Source: Verrucomicrobiota bacterium (GTDB lineage Bacteria > Verrucomicrobiota > Verrucomicrobiia > Opitutales > Opitutaceae). Taken from it: a DNA stretch of 64,000 nt. Position numbers and translations under genes: made by a program. The notes under the pieces are model-generated. The model worked only from the letters and a program-made list of their open reading frames with translations, was not told the DNA's origin and made no database searches. Shown in pieces: positions 56,083 through 64,000 of this stretch. Within the stretch, counting starts at the first letter, position 1. Each line of letters begins with the position of its first letter. The stretch covers positions 1-64,000 of the forward strand of contig VHCJ01000004.1 in the NCBI GenBank assembly GCA_016871755.1, read 5' to 3'.

Positions 56083-57147
56083 TCACGCGGCGAACCACCA
56101 CGCGATCACGCCGGCCAGCGCGAGGCGGTAGAGCGCGAAGGCGGTCAGGCCATGCCGGGAGAGATGACGCAGGAGGAAGCGGACGGCGACGGCGGCGGAA
56201 AAGGCGGCGGTGATCGCGCCGACCAGCACGGGGGTCCAGCCGAGCCCCGCGACCATGGCGGGTCCGGTTTGCACGCCCTTGTAGAGGGCGGCGCCGGCGA
56301 GCACGGGGAGCCCGACGAGGAAGCTGAACTCGGCCGCGCGCGCGGGGGCGAGCCCGCAGGCGTAGCCGCCCACGATCGTGACCATGGCGCGGCTCATCCC
56401 GGGCCAGAGGGCGAGGCACTGGGCGAAACCGATGCCCAAGGCTTGACCGGCGGAAAGATCGGCTCCGGTGCGGGAAGCGACGGGGGGATGCGAGCGCCGC
56501 CGCCGTTCTGCGGCCAGCATGAGCACCGCCCCCACCGCGAGGGCGGCGGCGACCGTTCCCGCGGAGAAGAGATGGGCCTCGATCCACGGGCCGAGCAGCA
56601 GGCCGGCGATCACGACGGGCGCCACCGCCAGCGCGACATTGCGGAGCAGGGTCCGTCCCGCGGCGCTCTGGCCGATCAGCCCGCGGAGCATGCTCCGCAC
56701 CTCGGCGCCGCAGACGAGGAGGACGGCGAGGATCGCTCCCGCCTGAATCACCACCAGATAAGAGTCGACGGCCCGCTTGCGCGTGAGCGGGATGCCCTCC
56801 GGGTGGGCGCCGCCTGGGCGACGGTGCCACAGAACCTCACCGTCCGGGCCGCGCAAGGCCTCGGGCCGCGCCGGCACGGCGTGGCCCCCCAGCTCATGCC
56901 AGACACGCTTGCCGTCCGGCCCGTACCGAGGCGTCGCTTCCTCGAGCCCAAGGAGCTCCGCGGCGATGATCAGGTGTCCGGTGGAGGAGATGGGAAGGAA
57001 CTCCGTCACGCCCTCGACGACGCCGAGGACGAAGGCCGCGTGGATTGGCAGCGGCGGCTCGGCCGGGGGAGGTGTGGGACCGGTCGTCGCTGACGCACGG
57101 GAGATCCAGACGCCGGCGAGCAGAATCACGAGGGCGAGGACGCGCAC
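56083..57147 (-). CDS. uppP: Undecaprenyl-diphosphatase with an internal insertion
   Basis: 354 residues from GTG 57147. A possible signal or extra hydrophobic helix at the N terminus precedes the family core EGVTEFLPISSTGHLI (residues 45-60), and a later GMSRAMVTIVGG is the second catalytic loop. Between these, residues about 69-125 form an insertion absent from E. coli UppP that includes two copies of a GPDG-x3-WH motif. The enzyme removes the pyrophosphate from undecaprenyl-PP to recycle the wall-lipid carrier. It is divergent from trpD across 78 bases that hold a perfect inverted repeat. Confidence 0.9.
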   Translation of the reverse strand: MRVLALVILLAGVWISRASATTGPTPPPAEPPLPIHAAFVLGVVEGVTEFLPISSTGHLIIAAELLGLEEATPRYGPDGKRVWHELGGHAVPARPEALRGPDGEVLWHRRPGGAHPEGIPLTRKRAVDSYLVVIQAGAILAVLLVCGAEVRSMLRGLIGQSAAGRTLLRNVALAVAPVVIAGLLLGPWIEAHLFSAGTVAAALAVGAVLMLAAERRRRSHPPVASRTGADLSAGQALGIGFAQCLALWPGMSRAMVTIVGGYACGLAPARAAEFSFLVGLPVLAGAALYKGVQTGPAMVAGLGWTPVLVGAITAAFSAAVAVRFLLRHLSRHGLTAFALYRLALAGVIAWWFAA

Positions 57148-57177
57148 GCCCGGAACGTCGCCGGATTGGCGGGGTGG

Positions 57178-57193
57178 CGCAAATTTATTTGCG
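57178..57193. promoter_or_regulatory. Perfect inverted repeat between divergent uppP and trpD
   Basis: Arms CGCAAAT (57178-57184) and ATTTGCG (57187-57193) flank a TT spacer. It is the only AT-rich block in the 78-base divergent region, lying 31 bases 5' of uppP and 32 bases 5' of trpD. This placement suits an operator acting on either gene, or a bidirectional promoter element. Confidence 0.5.
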
Positions 57194-57225
57194 GCCGACG
57201 GACGCTCCGGGCTGTCTCGCGGGCT

Positions 57226-58269
57226 ATGGGCCTTGAGGACTTGACCCGGACTTTGGCGGAAGGACGCGCGCTTGCCGACGCGGACGTCGCGTTCGCGGCG
57301 GCTTCGCTGGCGGACCCGGCGGGGAGCGAGGAAGGAAAGGCGGCCTTCCTGACGGCTCTCGCGACCAAGGGAGAGACGGCGGCCGAGATCGCCGCCTTCG
57401 CCCGGGAGTTTCGGGCCCGGGCGGTCGATCCCGGGGTCGGGGAATGGTCCGGCCGGGCGATCGACATCGTGGGCACGGGGGGTGACCACGCCGGGGGCTT
57501 CAATATTTCCAGCGTGGTGGTGCTGATTCTCGCGAGTGCGGGGGTCGTGGTGATGAAGCACGGCAATCGCGGCATCACGTCCAAGTGCGGCAGCGCAGAC
57601 CTCCTCTCGGCGCTGGGAGTGAAGCTGGATGCCACGCCGGAGGTTGTGCGCCGCGCGCTGGCGGAGCTGGGCTACGCCTTCTTCTTCGCGCCGGCGTATC
57701 ATCCGGCGTTCCGCCACATCGCCCCCGTGCGGAAGCTGCTCGCCTCGCGCGGGCAGCGCAGCGTCTTCAACATCCTTGGCCCGGTGATCAATCCGGGGCG
57801 TCCGGCGCACGTGCTGATGGGCGTGTTCTCGGCGGCCTGGGTCCCGGTGCTGGCGGACGTCCTGCAGGAACTCGGGGTCGAGGCGGGATTGACCGCGCAT
57901 GGCGACCTTGGCGGCGGGCGCGGCATCGACGAACTGACCACGGCGACGCCCAATCGCGTGCGCGGGGCGGGACGGCTGCGCGAGATTGACGGTTGGTGGC
58001 AACCGCGGGATCACGGCTTCGGCTTGGGGACCTTCGACGGATTGCGCGGCGGCGACGTGGCGGAGAACCTCGCGATCGTGGATGCCATCCTGGAGGGCCG
58101 GGCACCGACGGTGCTGATCGACACGCTTCTCTTCAACGCGGCGACGGCGCTCTGGCTGACGCGCACGGTTCCGACCGTGCGGGAGGGCGTGGAACTGGCG
58201 CGGGATCGCCTTCTTGGCGGCGCGGTGCGGGCCAAGATTGCGGCGACGCGGGAGTTCTATGCCGCCTGA
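57226..58269 (+). CDS. trpD: Anthranilate phosphoribosyltransferase
   Basis: 347 residues from ATG 57226. Family marks: DIVGTGGDHAGGFNISSV (near 80; the pyrophosphate-binding GTGGD loop), KHGNRGITSKCGSADLLSALG, and the NILGPVINPGRPAHVLMGVF block. It adds phosphoribose to anthranilate in tryptophan synthesis. The next gene, glmM, overlaps it by 11 bases, separating trpD from trpF. Confidence 0.95.
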   Translation: MGLEDLTRTLAEGRALADADVAFAAASLADPAGSEEGKAAFLTALATKGETAAEIAAFAREFRARAVDPGVGEWSGRAIDIVGTGGDHAGGFNISSVVVLILASAGVVVMKHGNRGITSKCGSADLLSALGVKLDATPEVVRRALAELGYAFFFAPAYHPAFRHIAPVRKLLASRGQRSVFNILGPVINPGRPAHVLMGVFSAAWVPVLADVLQELGVEAGLTAHGDLGGGRGIDELTTATPNRVRGAGRLREIDGWWQPRDHGFGLGTFDGLRGGDVAENLAIVDAILEGRAPTVLIDTLLFNAATALWLTRTVPTVREGVELARDRLLGGAVRAKIAATREFYAA

Positions 58270-59611
58270 GATCGCGCGACGCTTCTTTGGCACGGACGGC
58301 ATCCGCGGTCCGGTGGGCGGCCCGCTGATCAATCCGGACTTTGTGGCGCGAGTGGGTGCGGCGGCGGGGGCGTGGGTCGGTGGTGCCGGCATCGCGTTGC
58401 TGGGTCGCGATACGCGCGCCTCCGGCCCGGAAATCGAGGCGGCCACGGCGCGGGGAATCGCCGCGGCCGGGCTCTGCGTGGTGTCGCTCGGCATCCTGCC
58501 CACCCCGGCGATCGCGCGCGCGGTGCGGGATCGGCGTGCGGCCCTCGGGGTGATGGTCACCGCCTCGCACAACCCGGCGTCGGACAATGGCGTGAAGTTC
58601 TTTCGCCCGGGCGGAACGAAGCTCGACGATGCCGCGGAGCGGGAGATTGAGGCGCGGATCGCTGACGACGCCGGGCAGGGAGCGACTCCAACGCTCGCGG
58701 TGGATCTGTCGGCCCGCGAAGCCTACATCGAGGCGCTGGCGCGGTCGCTGCCGGCGGGCGCGCTGCTCGGGTGGCGCATCGCCCTCGACGTCGCGAACGG
58801 GGCGACCGTGGTCTCGAGCCCGGAGGTGCTGCGGCGGCTGGGCGCGGATCTGGAACTGCTGGGAGCAGCTCCGGACGGAATCAACATCAACGACGGGGTC
58901 GGCAGCGAGCATCCCGGCGCGTTGGCGTCGCGCGTGCGGGAGGTCGGTGCCCGGTTGGGCATCGCGCATGATGGCGACGGAGACCGTTGCGTGGTGTGCG
59001 ACGAGCGCGGGGTCATCCTCGACGGTGACGAGGTGCTGACGATCCTCGGGCTGCATGCCTTGCGGAAGGGGCGGCTGGCGGGGCGGGAACTGGTGATCAC
59101 GGTCCAGAGCAATCTGGGAGTCGATGAGGCGATCCGGGCGGCGGGCGGCACCGTCTTCCGCACTGCCGTGGGGGATCGCTACGTCTTGGAACGGATGCGC
59201 GAGTCCGGCGCCTCGCTGGGCGGCGAGTCCAGCGGGCACGTGGTGTGTGCGGATCTGGCGATGACCGGCGACGGGCTGGCGACCGCGCTGAGGTTGCTCG
59301 AGGTGATGCGCGAAACCGGTGCCCCGCTGTCGGAGCTTCGTCAGCAACTCCGCCGGTTCCCGCAGGTGACGCGGAACGTGCGGGTGATCGAGCGGCGCCC
59401 GATTTCCGGATGCGCCCGTCTCGCGGCCGAGATCAAGGCGCTCGAGACGGAATTGGCGGGCGCGGGTCGCGTGCTGGTGCGCTACTCGGGAACGGAGCCA
59501 AAACTGCGCTTGCTGGTCGAGGCGCGGGAGGACGCGGTGGCCCGGCGGGGCTTGGACCGTCTCGAGGCGGCGGCGCGAAGCGATCTTTCCCTCCCGCCGG
59601 AGGTGGCGTAG
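58259..59611 (+). CDS. glmM: Phosphoglucosamine mutase
   Basis: 450 residues from ATG 58259. The start FFGTDGIRGPVG (9-20), catalytic Ser103 in TASHNP, the metal loop DGDGDRC near 242, and RYSGTEPKLR near the C terminus match GlmM. It makes glucosamine-1-phosphate for UDP-GlcNAc, peptidoglycan and LPS. The N-terminal codons overlap the end of trpD by 11 bases, and trpF begins nine bases after its stop. Phosphomannomutase is a less likely alternative. Confidence 0.92.
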   Translation: MPPEIARRFFGTDGIRGPVGGPLINPDFVARVGAAAGAWVGGAGIALLGRDTRASGPEIEAATARGIAAAGLCVVSLGILPTPAIARAVRDRRAALGVMVTASHNPASDNGVKFFRPGGTKLDDAAEREIEARIADDAGQGATPTLAVDLSAREAYIEALARSLPAGALLGWRIALDVANGATVVSSPEVLRRLGADLELLGAAPDGININDGVGSEHPGALASRVREVGARLGIAHDGDGDRCVVCDERGVILDGDEVLTILGLHALRKGRLAGRELVITVQSNLGVDEAIRAAGGTVFRTAVGDRYVLERMRESGASLGGESSGHVVCADLAMTGDGLATALRLLEVMRETGAPLSELRQQLRRFPQVTRNVRVIERRPISGCARLAAEIKALETELAGAGRVLVRYSGTEPKLRLLVEAREDAVARRGLDRLEAAARSDLSLPPEVA

Positions 59612-59620
59612 GGTCGCGCC

Positions 59621-60283
59621 ATGATCGCCGGAATTCGTCTCAAGGTCTGTGGCCTGACTTCGCTCGTCGACGCGGAGGCGGCGGATGCGGTCGGCGCGGA
59701 TTACCTCGGGTTCATTCTCTACCCACAGTCGCCCCGACACATCACGCTGGCGCAGTTTGTGGCGATGGCCGCGCGGCTGCCCCCGGGCCGCCGACCAGTG
59801 GCGGTGATGGTGGAGCCGTCCGCCGAGGAACTGGCTCCTGTCGCGGCGGCGGGTTTCGTGGCCGTGCAGATTCATTTTCGCGAGGAGACCCCCCTCGCGC
59901 ATCTCGAGGCCTGGAGCGAGCGGGTCGGATCCGATCGGCTCTGGCTGGCGCCGAAATTGCCGCCCGGCCGCGAGCCCCAGCCAGCGTGGTTGCCGCTCGC
60001 GCGCACCTTCGTGGTCGACACCTTTCATGCGGCGGGTTTCGGCGGTTCGGGTCAGACCGGCGATTGGGCGGCCTTCCCGCGCCTTCGGGTGGCGCATCCC
60101 GACCATCATTGGATCCTCGCGGGCGGGCTGAAGCCCGAGAACATCGCCACGGCGGTGCGTCAGACGGGGGCGAGGTGGGTGGACGTGAACAGCGGCGTGG
60201 AGTCCGCTCCCGGCGTGAAGGACGCCGCGCGGCTGCGGGCGTTTGGCGCCGCGTTGCGCGCCGCGGCGACGGCGCAACCCTGA
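59621..60283 (+). CDS. trpF: Phosphoribosylanthranilate isomerase
   Basis: 220 residues of a TIM barrel. KVCGLTSLVDAEAA near the start contains the conserved catalytic cysteine, and the phosphate-binding loops near the end read LAGGLKPENI and DVNSGVESAPGVKD. It performs the Amadori rearrangement in tryptophan synthesis. It follows glmM, giving the order trpD-glmM-trpF. Its stop converges with the sulfatase across 66 bases. Confidence 0.95.
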   Translation: MIAGIRLKVCGLTSLVDAEAADAVGADYLGFILYPQSPRHITLAQFVAMAARLPPGRRPVAVMVEPSAEELAPVAAAGFVAVQIHFREETPLAHLEAWSERVGSDRLWLAPKLPPGREPQPAWLPLARTFVVDTFHAAGFGGSGQTGDWAAFPRLRVAHPDHHWILAGGLKPENIATAVRQTGARWVDVNSGVESAPGVKDAARLRAFGAALRAAATAQP

Positions 60284-60349
60284 GGATGGCGCCGCCGCGG
60301 GACGAGCTGCGTGAACCAGCGAAGCGGACGAGTCATCGATCGAGAGTCC

Positions 60350-61930
60350 TCAGGACCTGCTCAGGTCGGGCCCGGCGGCCTTCCATCCGCGCCGCCAGGC
60401 ACTGAGCAACGTTTCCTGCAACTCGCGGACCTCCGGCCGTCCGGCGAGATTCTCGTTTTCCTGGGGATCGGTGGCGTGGTCGTAGAGCTCGATGGCCTTG
60501 ATCTCCCCGGGCGACTGCCGATTCACCCACACGGTGAGGCGGTGCTGCTCCGTGCGCATCGAATAGCCCATGAGACGCTCCGACGAACCGTTTCGCGGGT
60601 ACTGGGAGGAGGCGGCGGACTTCCACGGGCGGTCGGGTTGGGAGAGCAGGGGGCGCAGGCTGGTGCCCTCGACCTGGGCGGGAATGGGCAGGCCGGCCAG
60701 ATCGGCGAGCGTCGGGTAGATGTCGACGAACTCGACGAGGGATCGCGAAGCGCGGCCGTTGCCGGTCTTGTGGGGTGCGGCGATGATCAACGGAGCGTTG
60801 GTGTCGTTCTCGGAATTGCTGTGTTTGCACCACGCATCGTGCTCACCGAGTTTCCAGCCGTGGTCGCCCCAGAGCACCACGATCGTGTTGTCGGCGATGC
60901 CCAGCCGATCGAGTTCATCCAGCAGGCGTCCGATTTGGGCGTCGGTGTAGCTGATCGCGGCGTAGTAGCCGTGTTTCAGCTGGCGGGCCAGGTCATCGGG
61001 AATGGAGCCCTCCGGGATCCCGTGGTACGCCCGCATTTCATTGCCGGGCAGAATCGCATAGTCGGGCGCGCCGCGGGGACGGAAACGATTCGACGCGCGC
61101 GGCAGTTTCGCGGGATCGTAGAGGTCCCAGTACTTCTTCGGGGAGACGAAGGGCAGGTGGGGCTTCACGAAGCCGACGGCCAGGAAGAACGGCTCGCTCT
61201 TTCCCTTGAAGTCGCGCAGGCGCTCGATGGCGAACTGGGCGACTTTGCCGTCCTGAAAGGTATCATCGGGAACATCGGCACCCTCGAATGCCGGGCCGCG
61301 CGTATTGCGTCGGGAAGCGGGGGCTCCGGCCGCCGCCGCATTGGCTCCCTCCTCGCGGTTGGCGGCGGCCGCCTTGCGCCTCGACTTGCGACTGGAGCCC
61401 TTGTCCTCGTCCGCGGTCTGGTATTGGCGCTCGTGAAGCGCGAGATTCTCCGGTCGAGCGTACGGCGGGGCCTTCGGGGTTTGCCAAGGCGTCGACCACG
61501 TCGGAGCATCGTCGTAGCCACCGTGATAGATCTTGCCGGTGCCCTGCACGAAGTAGCCGTGCTGGCGGAAGAGCTGGCCCAGCGTCACGACGTCCGGCAT
61601 CGCCGTGCGGAAGTGCGTGACCAGATCCCAGACCTGGGTCGTGTCGGGGCGGGCGCCGGTCATGACGCTGGAGCGCGACGGCGAGCAGACAGCCTGCTGG
61701 CAGTAGGCGCGCGTGAACGTGATTCCGCGCTGGGCGAGGCGGTCGATGTTCGGACTCTTGACGAGGGTGTTCCCGTAGCAGCCCAGATCGGTGCGGAGGT
61801 CGTCGACGACGATGAAGAGGACATTGGGCCGCTCCGCGGTCGCCGCGCCGAGACCAACGGTTTGCAGGGTGACGAGCAGCAGGATGTTCCGGAGGAGGCG
61901 GAGTGGGGCTGCGGACGGCGGCGAACTCAT
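60350..61930 (-). CDS. Secreted sulfatase (iduronate-2-sulfatase-like)
   Basis: 526 residues. A signal peptide (about 12-32) precedes VLFIVVDDLRTDLGCYG (metal-site Asp pair) and the active-site CSPSR (Cys82), which must be converted to formylglycine. WDLVTHFR and FFLAVGFVKPHLPF are typical of iduronate-2-sulfatase-type members, and LWGDHGWKLGEH supplies further metal ligands. Residues about 174-212 are an Arg/Ala-rich low-complexity insertion. It would release sulfate from an extracellular glycan. No formylglycine-generating enzyme is adjacent. Confidence 0.9.
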   Translation of the reverse strand: MSSPPSAAPLRLLRNILLLVTLQTVGLGAATAERPNVLFIVVDDLRTDLGCYGNTLVKSPNIDRLAQRGITFTRAYCQQAVCSPSRSSVMTGARPDTTQVWDLVTHFRTAMPDVVTLGQLFRQHGYFVQGTGKIYHGGYDDAPTWSTPWQTPKAPPYARPENLALHERQYQTADEDKGSSRKSRRKAAAANREEGANAAAAGAPASRRNTRGPAFEGADVPDDTFQDGKVAQFAIERLRDFKGKSEPFFLAVGFVKPHLPFVSPKKYWDLYDPAKLPRASNRFRPRGAPDYAILPGNEMRAYHGIPEGSIPDDLARQLKHGYYAAISYTDAQIGRLLDELDRLGIADNTIVVLWGDHGWKLGEHDAWCKHSNSENDTNAPLIIAAPHKTGNGRASRSLVEFVDIYPTLADLAGLPIPAQVEGTSLRPLLSQPDRPWKSAASSQYPRNGSSERLMGYSMRTEQHRLTVWVNRQSPGEIKAIELYDHATDPQENENLAGRPEVRELQETLLSAWRRGWKAAGPDLSRS

Positions 61931-62166
61931 GGAAGGAGGCGGATGACGGAGGGCGGAACGTGCGGTGATTGTCCGAGAAGGTCGATCGGCGTTGAGGCAA
62001 CCTCAGCGTGCCTTGCACCGGCGCGGACCGCTGAATGTCGGAAGACTCTCATTCGAGACCGGAGCGCGCAAAGGCGAAGGTAGTTATATTGTTAAGCACG
62101 CTCTGGCGAGGTCGCTCAAGCGCTAGCCGTCTGTGTCGTTTTACACATTACCAACCGCTCTCCGAC
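61931..62166. promoter_or_regulatory. Divergent intergenic region between sulfatase and HDOD gene
   Basis: This 236-base interval is the longest gene-free stretch in the window. The half near the HDOD gene is relatively AT-rich, with TATATT at 62085-62090 as a possible -10 element. No convincing -35 partner or terminator was found. It probably carries both promoters. Confidence 0.3.
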
Positions 62167-63342
62167 ATGGCCCTCTCCATTCTTCAGCGTCTGCTTGCAG
62201 TGCTCGGCTTCTCCAAGGGGAGAGCCGCGGCGGCACCCGTGGCGAGCGATGCGGCGAAGGCTCCGGCGCCGACTCCGGCGGAGAAGCCCGCTGCCGAACC
62301 GGCACCGATCGCTGCCAGCGGGGCTGCGGCGGCTGAATCCAAGCCTCGTCCTTCCCAGCGGCCCGAAAACGACGACCAGGCGGTCAAGCCGGAGGTCGCA
62401 ATCCGGCAGATGTTGAAGGTGAAGTCGCTGGCGGATGCGGCGCGGCCGCAATCCCCGGAGGATGTCCGGGCCCAAACCCTGAACGACCTGAAGGCGCTCA
62501 AGGAACTGCCGGCGCTCAAGTCACTCGCGCAGGGATTTGCGCGGATCGTCTCCCGCCCGGACGTCGACGTGGACGAGGTGGTGGAGTCGATTTCCAAGGA
62601 TCAGGGTCTTTCCGTGCGCATCCTCCGCATGGCGAATTCGGCGGAGGTCAGTTCCGAGCAGCGCATCGACAGCCTCGACGTGGCGGCGCAGATGCTCGGC
62701 GTGGACCGGGTGCGGCAGGCGGCGGACGCCGTGTCGATCCTCGGCCTTCCGAGCAGCGCGGGCGACTCGCTCGACTGGAAGCACCTCTGGATCCACGCGC
62801 TGGGCACGGCGGCGATCAGCGAGCGTCTTGAGGGATTGATCCGCGGCGAGCGCACTTCGGCGGTCTACGTTGCGGGGTTGCTGCACGACGCCGGCAAGAT
62901 CGTGCTCTCGACGCTGCAGCCCGACGCGTATCGCGGGGTGCTGCTCGATGCGTGGAATGAACTGGAGCCGCTCGAGAGCCTGGAGGTCGCGCGTTTCGGG
63001 GTGGATCATGCCGAGGCGGGCGTGAATTTCGCCCGCCAGAACGTCATGGGCGAAATCATCGTGCAGGCGATCGCCCATCACGGCCGGCCGGACCGCGCCG
63101 AGACCCACCGTCTGGAGGTCGCGCTGGTGGCGCTGGGCAACTTCCTCGCCAAGGCCTACGGCGTGGGCTTCAGCGGTTCGCGTCTGACCGAGCGGGACGG
63201 CGAGTTCGCCGATCACCCCGCATGGGCGATCATCGAACAGGAAATTGGACGCCGCCCGGACATCGAGCACGTCTCTGACCAGATGAAGGTCTTCATCAAG
63301 CGGCTGCGCACGCAACTCGCGGCGCTGCGCGAGGGCCTTTAG
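62167..63342 (+). CDS. HDOD-domain signalling protein
   Basis: 391 residues from ATG 62167. After an Ala/Pro-rich N-terminal linker (about 20-75), an HDOD domain spans about 112-320, with LPALKSLAQGFARIVSRPDVDVDEVVESISKDQGLSVRILRMANSA as its opening. The HD pair lies in GLLHDAGKIVL (H240-D241). HDOD proteins act in chemotaxis, virulence or c-di-GMP-related control, usually without full phosphodiesterase activity. There is no attached GGDEF, EAL or receiver domain in this chain. Confidence 0.85.
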   Translation: MALSILQRLLAVLGFSKGRAAAAPVASDAAKAPAPTPAEKPAAEPAPIAASGAAAAESKPRPSQRPENDDQAVKPEVAIRQMLKVKSLADAARPQSPEDVRAQTLNDLKALKELPALKSLAQGFARIVSRPDVDVDEVVESISKDQGLSVRILRMANSAEVSSEQRIDSLDVAAQMLGVDRVRQAADAVSILGLPSSAGDSLDWKHLWIHALGTAAISERLEGLIRGERTSAVYVAGLLHDAGKIVLSTLQPDAYRGVLLDAWNELEPLESLEVARFGVDHAEAGVNFARQNVMGEIIVQAIAHHGRPDRAETHRLEVALVALGNFLAKAYGVGFSGSRLTERDGEFADHPAWAIIEQEIGRRPDIEHVSDQMKVFIKRLRTQLAALREGL

Positions 63343-63462
63343 TCCGCTCCAGCGTCGACTCTCGTCGGGGCGCGCCGGGGTGTGTTGGTTACCGCCTGAC
63401 CGCAGTGCGGTTCACGGTGACGGCCTCGCCCGGCGCGCGCCGGTGACGACGCGGCCTCGCCG

Positions 63463-64000
63463 TCACGCCTCAAGCGGCGGCGGTTGCTGAAGGAGGGCGG
63501 CGGAGTCGGGATCGAGGAAGACCGTGGCCTGCGGATGCCGGCGCACGAGGGAGGCCGGGCACGCGGTGCTGATCGGCCCCTCGAGGGCGTCCCGGACGGC
63601 CTGCGCCTTGCGGGCTTCCGGCACGCAACAGACCCACGCGGCGGCGCGGAACAGGCCGGTGCAGGTCACGGTGATGGCCTCGCGCGGCACGGCGTCGAGG
63701 TGGGGAAAGTGGCCCTCGCCGACCTGCTGGCGGCGGCAGGCCTCGTCGAGGGTCACGACCTTGAGCATGGCCGGGTCGTTGAAATCGGCGACCGGCGGGT
63801 CGTTGAAGGCGATGTGGCCGTTCTCGCCGAAGCCCACGAAGGCGACGTCGATCGGACCCGCGGACAGCAACGCGGTGTAGCGCGCGATCTCGGCGGCGGG
63901 CGAGGGTGCGTCGCCCGCGATCAGGTGCATCGCCCGCAGCGGACGTCGTCCTGCCACGCGGGTGTTGAGCCAGAGGCGGAAGCTGGCGGAGTGCGTCGCG
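63463..64000 (-). CDS. nagB: Glucosamine-6-phosphate deaminase, C-terminal part (start outside the window)
   Basis: About 178 codons are visible, open at the right edge. The segment FVGFGENGHIAFNDPP contains the family hallmark (catalytic Glu and His region of NagB), preceded at the edge by SFRLWLNTRVAG. It converts glucosamine-6-phosphate to fructose-6-phosphate and ammonia during amino-sugar use. It could feed or drain the pool used by glmM. Alternative: a 6-phosphogluconolactonase-like relative, less likely given GENGHIAFNDPP. Confidence 0.85.
   Translation of the reverse strand, partial: ATHSASFRLWLNTRVAGRRPLRAMHLIAGDAPSPAAEIARYTALLSAGPIDVAFVGFGENGHIAFNDPPVADFNDPAMLKVVTLDEACRRQQVGEGHFPHLDAVPREAITVTCTGLFRAAAWVCCVPEARKAQAVRDALEGPISTACPASLVRRHPQATVFLDPDSAALLQQPPPLEA

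Noticed and set aside
56083-58587. An 834-codon frame extending uppP far upstream across trpD and glmM
   Set aside because: Everything before GTG 57147 is antisense to trpD and glmM and has no family match; the true UppP start is at 57147.

Overview
The window is a dense, GC-rich, housekeeping-type stretch of a bacterial chromosome. No gene-free interval exceeds about 240 bases, and I see no rRNA, tRNA, CRISPR, transposase or phage gene. The organism is inferred to be Gram-negative: it carries an LptD-like outer-membrane protein, a family 9 (heptosyltransferase-type) glycosyltransferase, undecaprenyl-pyrophosphate phosphatase and lipoproteins. The protein style (many Ala/Pro-rich linkers, LacI regulators, sulfatase, creatininase-like and Gfo/Idh/MocA proteins, MenA, CimA-type isoleucine synthesis) fits Verrucomicrobiota, most likely Opitutaceae. 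That placement is from memory of families, not from a search.

Layout. 1-11.9 kb: tail of a LacI regulator, a broken secreted serine hydrolase, an MHS-type transporter, N-acetylglutamate synthase, an Lrp regulator paired with an aminotransferase, then der, a mutarotase-like protein, fmt, a LysM protein and parB. 12-21.7 kb: a SulP transporter, secG, a LolA-like protein, a HAD phosphatase, a double ribbon-helix-helix protein, aspartate aminotransferase, menA, then leftward trxA, a small unknown gene, scpA, an RsmB/NSUN methyltransferase and lptD. 23.9-34.1 kb: glgB, a two-domain creatininase-like protein, a secreted unknown, a GreA/GreB-type factor, a ParA-like ATPase (frameshifted) with an unknown partner, a TPR protein, a Fur-family regulator and priA. 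34.2-49.8 kb: xylB, cimA, a DegT aminotransferase, an RluD-type synthase, ppx, rsmI, a small lipoprotein, pgi, ilvD, scpB, pheA, an oxidoreductase, rplU-rpmA and a coiled-coil membrane protein. 50-64 kb: a leftward cluster reading uppP, a nuclease-DNA ligase fusion, a DUF3108 protein, a glycosyltransferase and an MFS protein. Then come rightward trpD-glmM-trpF, a sulfatase, an HDOD protein and a nagB fragment.

How the genes fit together. Several pathways are represented by scattered pieces rather than full operons: Arg (argA), Ile/Val (cimA, ilvD), Phe/Tyr (pheA), Trp (trpD, trpF), glycogen and hexose metabolism (glgB, pgi, xylB, nagB), amino-sugar and wall precursors (glmM, uppP) and envelope biogenesis (lptD, glycosyltransferase, secG). 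Chromosome upkeep is represented by parB, scpA, scpB and priA, with scpA and scpB about 25 kb apart.

The most unusual items are these: a natural fusion of a metallo-beta-lactamase-fold exonuclease to an ATP-dependent DNA ligase; a ParA-like ATPase and unknown helical partner with no ParB beside them; a creatininase-like protein whose first domain has lost its metal ligands; an UppP with a repeat-bearing insertion; and two AT-rich perfect inverted repeats (upstream of sulP, and between uppP and trpD). Two genes are disrupted by apparent one-base deletions, which could be real decay or sequence error.
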